The position numbers were made by a program, and so were the translations under genes. From NCBI RefSeq assembly GCF_009833125.1, contig NZ_QRCC01000008.1:214454-278453 (forward strand): a DNA stretch of 64,000 nt. The letters are read 5' to 3'. This document shows, piece after piece, positions 1 to 7,756 of this stretch. This DNA comes from Nitrosomonas sp. HPC101. Lineage in GTDB: Bacteria > Pseudomonadota > Gammaproteobacteria > Burkholderiales > Nitrosomonadaceae. Position 1 is the stretch's first letter. Each line of letters starts with the position of its first letter. The notes beneath the pieces are model-generated. The model made no database searches. It worked only from the letters and a program-made list of their open reading frames with translations, and had not been told where the DNA came from.

Positions 1-737
1 TTATCCAGACTCAGGCTGTAGACCGTGCTCTGGCTGGCCACCATGCTGCCGGGTTCACGCACCCGTGCGATCACGGTACCGTTGCTGGGTGCGAGCAACT
101 CGGTATCAGCCAAGGCCGTGGTAGCCTGGGCACGGGCGGCCTGGGCGGCAGCCAGCTGTGCCTCGGCGGCTGCAATATCTTCGGCGCGAAAGCCTTCAGT
201 CGCCAGAGATAAGACTGCCTTGGCAGATGCTACGCCGGCAACTGCCTGATCTCGCGCCGCTCGTGCGGCATCGACTGCCTGCCGGCTGCTGGCACCAGAT
301 GGAAGCAAGCCGTTTTGGCGCTGATAGTCATGTTCGGCATTGCGGGCGATGGCCTGAGCCTGCTTGAGCGCCTCCTGTGCCTGGATGATCTCCTGGGGAC
401 GCAAGCCGCTGCGCAATTTGGCCAGCTCAGCCTGCGCCACCTGCATCGAGGCTTTCGCTGATGCCAGGGCATCCTGGTAAGGCTGATCGTCCAGTAGTGC
501 CATACGCATTCCCCGGGTGATCGCATCGCCCTCATCGAACATCATTTCGGCAATGCGTCCAGGCTGGCGGAAAGCCAGCTGTACTTCGCGGATATCAACA
601 TTACCGTACAGACGCAATGGGTCGTCATCCATATCTGTGCGCTGCATCCATATAAAACCGACACCAATTGCAATCGCGGCGAGAAGGAACACAACGAGCA
701 TGCGTTTGATCACACCAGGAAATTTACTGTTTTTCAT
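1..737 (-). CDS. HlyD-family periplasmic adaptor, YbhG-like (3' end outside window)
   Basis: The frame opens with ATG at 737-735 and is still open at base 1, so about 245 N-terminal residues are seen of a family usually near 330. A single hydrophobic N-terminal segment (MLVVFLLAAIAIGVGFIWM) anchors it in the inner membrane. It is followed by the lipoyl/barrel start (LYGNVDIREVQLAF), a long Ala/Gln-rich coiled-coil hairpin (about residues 85-205) and the second barrel strand (ELLAPSNGTVIARVREPGS). Such proteins bridge an inner-membrane ABC or MFS exporter to an outer-membrane channel. The start overlaps the stop of the upstream TetR gene by 4 bp (ATGA), so the two are co-translated. The order resembles the E. 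coli cecR-ybhG locus, which suggests ABC transporter genes beyond the left edge. The family call is firm; the substrate is unknown. Confidence 0.88.
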   Translation of the reverse strand, partial: MKNSKFPGVIKRMLVVFLLAAIAIGVGFIWMQRTDMDDDPLRLYGNVDIREVQLAFRQPGRIAEMMFDEGDAITRGMRMALLDDQPYQDALASAKASMQVAQAELAKLRSGLRPQEIIQAQEALKQAQAIARNAEHDYQRQNGLLPSGASSRQAVDAARAARDQAVAGVASAKAVLSLATEGFRAEDIAAAEAQLAAAQAARAQATTALADTELLAPSNGTVIARVREPGSMVASQSTVYSLSLD

Positions 738-1351
738 AGAGTATTGTCCATACGGCTGATTCCGCGATGATAAATGGCAAACACGTCCGGTGCATTACGT
801 CGTATGCGTGCCACATCGCCGGCGATTAAAGACTGCATCACCAGTCCCTGAATGGTGCCGATGAATAGAACGGCAGCGGCATTGACATCCAGCTCCGCAT
901 CCAGCTCACCCTGATTCTTGCCCGCTTCAAGCAGGCGTCGCAGTCGTTCATCGTAATGGTGGATCAAGGTCTGCACCATGCGCTTGGGTAGCGTCTCCTC
1001 CGAGCGTTGTAATTCACTAAAAAGCATCCTCGGCACCCCGGGGTGTTCGGATACGAAGTCGATATGTGTCATAAATACCGCTTCCAGGGCTTTGACTGGC
1101 GACAAAATTCCTTCTGTCGCCTTGTCTATACGTGCCAATAAATGCTTCGAAACCCAGGACATCACGGCCTGCAGAATAGCTTCTTTATTCGGAAAATGTC
1201 GAAACAGTGCACCCTGGGTCAATCCCATACGCTGTGCGATAGCTGTGGTGGTGATGTCGCTGGGATTCTGTTCACCAGCCAGATCAACTACTGCCTCCAC
1301 AGTCGCCACACGGCGTGCATCAGCAGAAAGGTGCTTGGAGCGTTCATTCAT
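734..1351 (-). CDS. TetR/AcrR-family transcriptional regulator (CecR-like)
   Basis: This is a 205-residue regulator. The N-terminal helix-turn-helix lies at about residues 33-55, with the signature ITTTAIAQRMGLTQGALFRH followed by FPNKEAIL, as is usual in TetR proteins. The C-terminal ligand-binding domain (about 75-200) is all-helical and poorly conserved, as expected. It sits first in an operon with the HlyD adaptor, overlapping its start codon, so it most likely represses its own operon and responds to a toxic small molecule. A short dyad lies just upstream of its start. The ligand cannot be read from the sequence. Confidence 0.9.
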   Translation of the reverse strand: MNERSKHLSADARRVATVEAVVDLAGEQNPSDITTTAIAQRMGLTQGALFRHFPNKEAILQAVMSWVSKHLLARIDKATEGILSPVKALEAVFMTHIDFVSEHPGVPRMLFSELQRSEETLPKRMVQTLIHHYDERLRRLLEAGKNQGELDAELDVNAAAVLFIGTIQGLVMQSLIAGDVARIRRNAPDVFAIYHRGISRMDNTL

Positions 1352-1372
1352 TACCTGTTTATTCCAAAAGTG

Positions 1373-1386
1373 AGTAACTTATTACT
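1373..1386. promoter_or_regulatory. Candidate TetR operator dyad
   Basis: AGTAA-CTTA-TTACT is a perfect 5+4+5 inverted repeat, 22 bp upstream of the TetR start codon in the short space between it and the divergent frame at 1467. Position and symmetry suit an autoregulatory operator. There is no direct proof, and the dyad is short enough to occur by chance. Confidence 0.35.
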
Positions 1387-1466
1387 ATCTTGTCATGATA
1401 CAACTTCCTCACAAAAAGCGTGACGAATATTGAGTCACTATTATTTTCAGTACGGAAGTACATGCG

Positions 1467-1772
1467 ATGATTGGTGAAAACCTGATTAAAGCCATCATAG
1501 CATTGGCAATATTCGTTCTCGTCATGTGGGTGCCAAACTATCTGTTCGAGGAGGAACTGGAAGCAGGAGCGAACTGGATCGTCGATCAGATCGGTTTTCT
1601 CGGCCTTTGCCTGATTTTGCTGGTAACGGATACGCCGATCACACCGTTTCCATTTTCAGCAACCTGCTGGGAAGCGAGTACGATGGCATTGCACGGAACA
1701 ACAGTTCTGGCTGCTGTACTGGTTGGCAAGCCAGTCTGTCATTTTCAGAAGCTAGCTGCACAAAATGTCTGA
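1467..1772 (+). pseudogene. Truncated membrane protein, possibly a VTT/YqaA-like fragment
   Basis: The frame encodes 101 residues. The first 60 look genuine: an N-terminal hydrophobic helix, an acidic patch (FEEELEAGANW) and a second hydrophobic stretch (IGFLGLCLILLVTDTPITPF). From about residue 65 the composition changes and no further membrane helix appears. The pattern helix, acidic linker, helix, then D-T-x-I-T/S-P resembles the N-terminus of small VTT-domain membrane proteins, but these are normally 150-200 residues. I therefore read it as a decayed or truncated gene, oriented away from the TetR gene. Function unknown. Confidence 0.35.
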
Positions 1773-1901
1773 AGTCGACAGCACTCAATTGGATGTAAGG
1801 ATGGTCTCAGAAAAATGGGAAAATCGTAGATTAAACGTGGGTTGAGGTTATGCAACTAACTTGTAAGTACAAGCTTTATCCGGAATTGATATTGGTATCT
1901 G

Positions 1902-1935
1902 TGACTCGCCCCCACTAAACAGCGTCACTTAAAAC
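1902..1935 (+). repeat. Remnant resembling the left end of an IS3-family element
   Basis: TGACTCGCCCCCACTAAACAG here closely matches TGACCTGTCTCCACTAAACAG at 6142, which sits just upstream of an IS3-type orfA. No transposase follows this copy. It probably marks a lost insertion at the left border of the tyrosinase/oxidase cluster. Confidence 0.45.
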
Positions 1936-1997
1936 AAAAGCAGAGAGGAATGCGGCATGCAATTATTGATTTCCGTGACCGGTAACTGCTTAATAAT

Positions 1998-2480
1998 TTA
2001 CTTTGGTGTGTTAATAAGTTCAATCATGATTTCTGCTTCGCCGCTGCCTTGTGAGCCGTCAAAACCTACTTCCAGGCATAACGGCTTTCCTGCTTTGATG
2101 AGCGAAGCCTGTTCTACTAACGAAACCAGAAAGCGCGATTGCCGCTCTGGCTCCTGCATAGTAAATGCGCGCAACGGATGTATTGCAAAACGTGTCAGCT
2201 CGTGGCGTTGGTTATCAACTACCAGCCAGACTACCAGCCCTGCTGGCAATCTGAGTGGTTTGAATGACTGCACGACGATAACTACACGTTTGTGATCCTG
2301 CTGTAAAGCTTGCAGATTTTCCGCGTCGAGATTGAAGCACTGTTTTGCCGGTAATTTCAATGTTGCTTTGCTGCACGAAGTTGGATCGTTATGAGTTCCG
2401 CCAGCATGACTCAACGTTGTCAAAAAGATAAAACCAATAAGAAAAATTCGAGCTGTCAGTTTGCTTTGTATCTCGCGCAT
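1998..2480 (-). CDS. Small exported protein of the tyrosinase operon
   Basis: This is a 160-residue protein with a clear Sec signal peptide (hydrophobic core IFLIGFIFLTTLS, likely cleavage after SHA). The mature part contains two cysteines near the N-terminus (SCSKATLKLPAKQC), possibly disulphide-linked, and a predicted beta-rich body. No family is recognised. It begins 12 bp after the tyrosinase stop codon and is the last gene of a three-gene minus-strand operon (multicopper oxidase, tyrosinase, this gene). The best inference is an accessory periplasmic partner such as a copper-delivery or folding helper, by analogy with caddie proteins of other bacterial tyrosinases. No His/Met-rich copper site is evident. 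Confidence 0.7.
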   Translation of the reverse strand: MREIQSKLTARIFLIGFIFLTTLSHAGGTHNDPTSCSKATLKLPAKQCFNLDAENLQALQQDHKRVVIVVQSFKPLRLPAGLVVWLVVDNQRHELTRFAIHPLRAFTMQEPERQSRFLVSLVEQASLIKAGKPLCLEVGFDGSQGSGEAEIMIELINTPK

Positions 2481-2492
2481 CGGATTTGCTCA

Positions 2493-3959
2493 TCAAATAA
2501 CTGCCAACTCGATCGAAGCCGGCAGCACATTACTGACAGCCGTTGTTGCCACGCCTGGTTTGGGTACGGGCAGAAGTTGCACAGTAATCTCGTCATTCGC
2601 AAGGCTATTTGTCTTTGCGATATTTTTTAGCGCTTCAGTCAGATTGACGATGGCTGAGGGTAAGCCATGATCGCTGCCATGTTTCAGAAAACCTAAGGTC
2701 GTTACGTAATGCGGGTCGGTATCTGGTACATCCAGATTGACTGTTTCTCGGTTGATGAATACGCGAATAGCTTGTACGTTATCACTGATCTTGATATCGG
2801 AAATCAGTGCAACGAGTTCTCGCCCTTCGGTATTTTCGGCAACAGGTTTGATCACATCCTGCAAAATTTGGTTTTCGAGTGGAAGAGACAGACGCAGCGG
2901 TGCAGCCAGAGTAGCTGCTGATATATTGGACTGTTTAATTTTAAACAGCGTGGATTCTTGTGCGGGATTGAATAATGCGGTGAGATTCTGTGAACGGAGT
3001 GTGTTTACTTTTTTATTGTCGGGTTTGCTGGGCAAGTTATCGTAGGTGTATCCCAGTACAGAGGTGCTTTGCAGATCTTTCACCACCTTGGTGTAGAACT
3101 TGCCATCGGGTGAGATGTAGTTATCGGTGAATGGCATATTCAGCCACAGAGGGTCATTGGAGTTTTTGCGACCGAGCGCATTCCAGTAAGCCCAGATACG
3201 GTCAATATTGCCATGATGCATCATAAAAATTGGATCTCGCGGTGAATTCGAGTTCGGCATATAGGCGCCGATATTATTGTGGATGTTATTATGTGGCGTG
3301 CGTTCAAGAATCCCTTGATTTCCCCCTCCCATAGGCACCCATTTAGGATCCAGATTATTCTGTCTGGGATTACGACTGGTACCAAACGCCTCAAACACGG
3401 TTTCTTTATAAATGCTCTCAATTACCTTGGGGCCAACTAATGCATCCGTCAGCGCATAAGGACCGGTCAAAGCATTACGTATCATGGATGCGTCATCCCC
3501 TCTGCCTGGTACATAGAGCGGATTAGGTTTCCCCTTGTAGGTTTTTTCGGTAAATGCTCCGGGCAGTTGGCGTAATGTTGTCCAATCCCAATAGGGCATG
3601 GCAAAGTCTGGATTGTTGGTCAATACGGCCGCTGCCTTTTCATACATTTCCACAAATCCTCTGTGCCAGGGAAGAAAATACCAATCCCCATGTGGACAAT
3701 ATTTAAAGTTGTTTGCATCGCCGTGTTGATTGGCAAATCCGGTCCAGCTCACCAGTTCGGTTTGTGGTTTATTTCTCATAAGGCCAACAAAATCCCGGTA
3801 AGTTTCCAGATCCGGATCATCAAATTTCATATTGTTGACACTACGTCGCTTTCTTGGCCCGGTTTGAGCAAATGCCTTTACGCCAGGCAAGATGCCCGAA
3901 TATGCAGTAATTACACTTCCTGCTACAACAGCTTTCAATACGGATCTTCTTGTAACCAT
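2493..3959 (-). CDS. Tyrosinase / polyphenol oxidase (type 3 copper), exported
   Basis: The product is 488 residues. It begins with a Tat-like signal (TRRSVLKAVVAGSVITA, cleavage near AFA). The tyrosinase core follows: a CuA site around residues 80-110 with CPHGDWYFLPWHRGF, and a CuB site around 225-255 with HNNIHNNIG and FMMHHGNIDRIWAYW. These supply the His ligands of a dinuclear type 3 copper centre that oxidises mono- or diphenols to quinones. A C-terminal beta domain (about 330-488) resembles the extra domain of plant-type polyphenol oxidases and may shield the active site. The gene lies 53 bp downstream of a laccase-like oxidase, so two phenol-oxidising copper enzymes are co-transcribed. 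The physiological substrate is not known. Confidence 0.93.
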   Translation of the reverse strand: MVTRRSVLKAVVAGSVITAYSGILPGVKAFAQTGPRKRRSVNNMKFDDPDLETYRDFVGLMRNKPQTELVSWTGFANQHGDANNFKYCPHGDWYFLPWHRGFVEMYEKAAAVLTNNPDFAMPYWDWTTLRQLPGAFTEKTYKGKPNPLYVPGRGDDASMIRNALTGPYALTDALVGPKVIESIYKETVFEAFGTSRNPRQNNLDPKWVPMGGGNQGILERTPHNNIHNNIGAYMPNSNSPRDPIFMMHHGNIDRIWAYWNALGRKNSNDPLWLNMPFTDNYISPDGKFYTKVVKDLQSTSVLGYTYDNLPSKPDNKKVNTLRSQNLTALFNPAQESTLFKIKQSNISAATLAAPLRLSLPLENQILQDVIKPVAENTEGRELVALISDIKISDNVQAIRVFINRETVNLDVPDTDPHYVTTLGFLKHGSDHGLPSAIVNLTEALKNIAKTNSLANDEITVQLLPVPKPGVATTAVSNVLPASIELAVI

Positions 3960-4012
3960 CCAGGTTCTCCTAAGTCGGTTGGGTGTTTCAATGAGGATTG
4001 CTTGATGTAGAT

Positions 4013-6007
4013 TCAGTGTTTGTGGCCCTGGCTGACGCCATCTTCACCGTCGGGTAATGCCACTCGAACGATTTGCATCATTCCCTGATCTTCATGATCG
4101 AGGATATGGCAATGCAAAACGTAATCACCAATATAGCGCTGGTAACGCGTGCGAACCACAACGGTATATTTACCCTCAGCCGGACTGGGCTGCATAATAT
4201 TTTTTACCCATAGCGTATCTTTCCAAACCCCTTTAAGTGCTCGATACTGTAGGTCCACAGTACCCTCTGCATCGTCTATTGCATCTGGTCCGCTGACATC
4301 CTTGCCATTCGGATCCAGAATTTTCACAATCTGAAAGGGATTTACATGAATGTGAAATGGATGGCCTACAAAATCAGATTTCAGCGTCCATTCATCTACA
4401 CCGCCAAGCGTAAGTGTACGATTGACGATATTTGGATCAAAAGATTTGCCGTTTACCTCAAATATTACTGGCTCTTGGTTCACATCAATGTTGAAGATGA
4501 GCTCTTGTGTGCCAGTAACTTCGTTATCCTCGATATTCGAATGCGGTACAAAGCTTGATAACTTGAGTCCGCTGCGTAAATCTGTAACAACCTTGTCGCG
4601 TACGTCAGCAGGCATATTTATGGCAGCGGCAGCAGCCAATTCAGAGGCAATATAGGCTGTGACGTCGGTTGGCACATTGCGTCCCGCTGTAACATTCACC
4701 AGCCCCAACAATTGACGTGAGGTGGCAGCCCGTTCGACATTAGACGCTGCAGGTGCAGCGGTATCAATCACGCAATAGAATCCAGCCTGAGGAAAAACCA
4801 GCAATGTATCCCAGCGGTAAGCAGGCTGATAAACTGTCTGCACGGTCTTAATCACAGCGCCAGTAGTCAACCCGTCTGCTGCAATCAAGTGCTGAGGAAG
4901 TGGATCGCCTGTGCAACTCTCATTGATAAAGGCATCATGTTCGGATGCACGCAAACTTTGAGGACTACGACTCCCCGTCTTTAGCTTTCTGAATTCCAGA
5001 TTAATAGTGTCGCGCACACCACCATGTATGACGCGCCAACGTTCAATCTGTCCAGTTCTGCTACCGTCAAAAGTGGGTAACACCTGACCGTTAATGCTGG
5101 TATAGCGTCCTGATGGGTGCCAGCTATCTGGACCGAATTGATCGTACCCCTCAATCTCGCCGACATCACCAGGATCACAACGATAGGTTTCATCTGGATT
5201 ACGTTTGATATTTCCGTGGTCATCACGGCAAGCATACTGAATCTGCTGCATTACCAGCACTCGTTCTTTGAAAGCCTGGTTCTGAGTCGGTTTGAGCAAA
5301 GTATCGATGTCACCGTTTTGTGTTGTGGTAGGGAGACGATTGCCACGAACAATCAGTGCTCCGGCCATACCACTTGATACTTGCAAGGCTGTCGAACCGT
5401 GGCGATGGGTGTGATACCAAAAAGTGCCGGCAGGGTGATCAGAAGAGATGTTGTACTCATATTGAAAACGTACACCAGGGTTGACCGATATCAACACGTT
5501 ATCGCCATTACCCGCCGGGTTGACCCACAAGCCGTGTGTATGCAGATTAGTGCCGTTAAAGCAGTGCGGATTGTTGATGTCTTGATCAGTTTGAATGCAG
5601 CTGGGATCAGCAGGTAATTTATTATTGAGGGAAATCCTGATTGTATCGCCCGGATTTACCTCAAGCATGGGAGAAACATAGGGAACATTAGAATCCACAT
5701 GCGCCCCTTGATAGCTGCGTAGCTTGACTGTATCAAAACGCTGCTCAGGGGGGTTCCACAGCTTACCGTCAGTGTAAGCCACATTAAGCGTGAGAGAGGC
5801 TTCGTGCGATAAATCATTCACTGTAAAGCGTGATTGCTTTTGCTCAGTTGAATACGGGATTTTTCTGATTAATTTAAGTAAAGGTGGATTGGTAACAATT
5901 CGTGCATCGGCTGCTAATTCAGCATGAACAATCTGAGGAATGAATAGAACCGGCACAATAATGACCATCTGCAAGGTGGAGTAGGTACTTTGTAAAACTG
6001 ATTTCAT
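4013..6007 (-). CDS. Laccase-like multicopper oxidase, exported
   Basis: The product is 664 residues with a Sec signal peptide (VIIVPVLFIPQIVHA). All four copper-binding segments are visible: HTHGLWV (about residue 155), WYHTHRHGS (about 197), HPFHIHVNPF (about 550) and HCHILDHEDQGMM near the C-terminus, which holds the type 1 copper Cys-His-Met set. It should oxidise substrates with four-electron reduction of oxygen in the periplasm. It is the promoter-proximal gene of the operon that continues with tyrosinase. At 664 residues it is longer than CotA- or CueO-type enzymes, with extra sequence between the second and third motifs. Substrate class (phenols, Cu(I), Mn(II)) cannot be decided from the sequence. 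Confidence 0.93.
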   Translation of the reverse strand: MKSVLQSTYSTLQMVIIVPVLFIPQIVHAELAADARIVTNPPLLKLIRKIPYSTEQKQSRFTVNDLSHEASLTLNVAYTDGKLWNPPEQRFDTVKLRSYQGAHVDSNVPYVSPMLEVNPGDTIRISLNNKLPADPSCIQTDQDINNPHCFNGTNLHTHGLWVNPAGNGDNVLISVNPGVRFQYEYNISSDHPAGTFWYHTHRHGSTALQVSSGMAGALIVRGNRLPTTTQNGDIDTLLKPTQNQAFKERVLVMQQIQYACRDDHGNIKRNPDETYRCDPGDVGEIEGYDQFGPDSWHPSGRYTSINGQVLPTFDGSRTGQIERWRVIHGGVRDTINLEFRKLKTGSRSPQSLRASEHDAFINESCTGDPLPQHLIAADGLTTGAVIKTVQTVYQPAYRWDTLLVFPQAGFYCVIDTAAPAASNVERAATSRQLLGLVNVTAGRNVPTDVTAYIASELAAAAAINMPADVRDKVVTDLRSGLKLSSFVPHSNIEDNEVTGTQELIFNIDVNQEPVIFEVNGKSFDPNIVNRTLTLGGVDEWTLKSDFVGHPFHIHVNPFQIVKILDPNGKDVSGPDAIDDAEGTVDLQYRALKGVWKDTLWVKNIMQPSPAEGKYTVVVRTRYQRYIGDYVLHCHILDHEDQGMMQIVRVALPDGEDGVSQGHKH

Positions 6008-6141
6008 TTTTCTTCCTGGGTAAATTTAAGAATCTCTGACAATAGTTTTCACCTCTATCTATTCCTTATTAACATCGACACTTAAGAGATAGCACTTTAG
6101 TTTGCAATTACGCGAACCAGAAATAAATGAAACAGCCGCCC

Positions 6142-6466
6142 TGACCTGTCTCCACTAAACAGGTACCAGCTTAAGTCTAGTAAAGTCCGTTTTCATGAAG
6201 GAAAAAGGATTTGAAGAAGCGATTTACAGAAGAGCAGATTATTGGGTTTCTGAAGCAGGCAGAGGCAGGTGTGCCGGTCAAGGAGTCGTGCCGGCAGCAC
6301 GGATTCAGTGATGTATCGTTCTATACCTGGCAGGCCAAGTTTGGCAGGATAAGCGTGGCGGATGTGAAACGGCAGCGGGCGCTGGAAGCAGAGAACAGTC
6401 GGCTCAAGAAACGTTTGGCGAAGGTGCAAGCGTCACGGCGTCGCTGTCAAGCGTGAGCAGCCGGTG
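6142..6466 (+). mobile_element. IS3-family insertion sequence remnant
   Basis: A left-end sequence, TGACCTGTCTCCACTAAACAG, starts at 6142 and is followed 48 bp later by orfA. The orfB half, normally about 850 bp, is missing: unrelated sequence and the opposing membrane-protein gene begin within 100 bp. This is a dead remnant lying just upstream of the multicopper oxidase operon, where it may have affected the promoter. Confidence 0.75.
6211..6456 (+). pseudogene. IS3-family transposase OrfA (IS407-like), orphan
   Basis: The frame starts with TTG at 6211 after an AAGGA-type ribosome site (6200-6207) and gives 81 residues. KKRFTEEQIIGFLKQAEAG with VKESCRQHGFSDVSFYTW is the OrfA helix-turn-helix, followed by a leucine-zipper-like stretch (ALEAENSRLKKRLA). 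The last residues (KVQASRRRCQA) diverge from the usual end, and no OrfB follows, so it cannot support transposition. Confidence 0.8.
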
Positions 6467-6553
6467 TTGCCTGGCCAGACGAACGAAGTATGGCCGCCTG
6501 GTTAAGTATAGAAAAACCACACAAATGTCGGCGTGTGCTCCCGCTCGGAATAA

Positions 6554-7030
6554 TTACTCGCCCTTTATTCCGGAAACAGAGTAACTCCACTCCAGTTCAC
6601 CCAGAAATTTGAGGTTGCCGCCGGGGAAATACAGAACTTTTTCAAAATCACGGGCCTGGTTGGAAGGAATGTTGAGGTTCACACTCTCATGACTTTCCCC
6701 GACAGTCACGCATTTCCGGGCATCTGGTGCGCCGGTGCAATCCTGCAGAGTGATCAGCAGTTTGACCTGTTTGAGTGTGAATTCCTGTGAATTGTTTTTG
6801 ATACGGCCAGACAGGCTGTATCCGCTGTAATTGGGTTTGAGTGTTACGTTCTCAAAATCCAGTTCCGCAAACGGGATACGAGAAAGCGCGCGCTCCTCCT
6901 CACGTTCACTCAAAAAATAAATAAGACTGCCGACCAGCACAGCAAGAATGATTACGCCTATTGCCACTTTTCGAAACCATACTGATATGATCAGCAGCGC
7001 CAGCACAGCAATTCCAATTACCCAAACCAT
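6554..7030 (-). CDS. Membrane-anchored protein of unknown function
   Basis: The product is 158 residues. Two adjacent hydrophobic helices (about residues 3-18 and 23-43) are followed by a soluble C-terminal domain of about 110 residues. That domain has alternating beta-type sequence (YSGYSLSGRIKNNSQEF) and two cysteines (DCTGAPDARKC) that may form a disulphide, so it probably faces the periplasm. The layout recalls LEA/FxLYD-like domains that carry a N-N/D-S motif after a strand, but I do not assign a family. It stands alone between an IS remnant and a gene-poor stretch. Confidence 0.7.
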   Translation of the reverse strand: MVWVIGIAVLALLIISVWFRKVAIGVIILAVLVGSLIYFLSEREEERALSRIPFAELDFENVTLKPNYSGYSLSGRIKNNSQEFTLKQVKLLITLQDCTGAPDARKCVTVGESHESVNLNIPSNQARDFEKVLYFPGGNLKFLGELEWSYSVSGIKGE

Positions 7031-7756
7031 GATTTCTTCATTTTCAAGTTATATTATTCAATAGCCGGATATCACCAGGCCATTGAGATGTCACGATCAG
7101 TTGCAAGATGTCACGATCAGTTGCAGTGACTCCCTTGCCTTTTCGGATGTTCCGATACTGTTATTTATACTATATTACCTGCTTCTGGCAATCGCAATCA
7201 TCTGGCTGTGAACAGATTCGACGAAGATTCAGAACATCACCCTGATTTAGAGTGCGGGACACATCCAAATGTAAAATGTACGGAGTTAGTTTCACTCGCC
7301 AGACCAGCATGAGCAAAGGCAGCAAGCTCATTGCCCATCAGGGCTTCCAGAGGCTGATAAGCAATCAGCTGGAGCCTCCATCACCATGCATATGTCATCG
7401 CAGGTATGAAACCTCTGCTCGATTAATGATCCACTTGATATCCGGCAAAGGGATAAAATCTGGCAAACTGGCCAATACGGAACCCGTTATTACTTCGTCA
7501 TAAGAAATGCAGGAAGCTGTAAAAATCCTGGATGCTGCGCAAACGCGTTATGTAGAAATATTACCGGGATAAGGGTATTCTGCATAACTTTCATTTACCT
7601 GAAAATATCATGTTGGAGACGCTCGACAGATCTGCTATTCAGGATGCAGCCTTGATTGTAAATTACCATCGCTTGCGTAAAACCGAGAAAATAGCCGCAT
7701 GATCCAAGCAAGAGCGCTCTTTTGTTAAATTCCATAAAGGATAAATTGAGAGAGAC
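7031..7756. other. 726-bp stretch without a convincing gene
   Basis: The only clear structure is a perfect tandem repeat at 7086-7125. Short frames here are interrupted and have no recognisable product. A final fragment ending at about 7702 (codons for LIVNYHRLRKTEKIAA before the stop) reads like the 3' end of a decayed gene. The promoter of the downstream multicopper oxidase must lie here, but no strong -35/-10 pair is visible. Confidence 0.5.
7086..7125. repeat. Perfect tandem repeat, 2 x 20 bp
   Basis: The 20-mer AGATGTCACGATCAGTTGCA occurs twice with no gap (7086-7105, 7106-7125), 56 bp upstream of the divergent membrane-protein gene and about 630 bp before the oxidase. It could be a duplicated binding site or a slippage product. 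Confidence 0.85.

Noticed and set aside
7252..7503. 83-codon plus-strand frame in the gap before the oxidase
   Set aside because: No ribosome site, no domain or signal, composition like noncoding sequence; the surroundings show decay.
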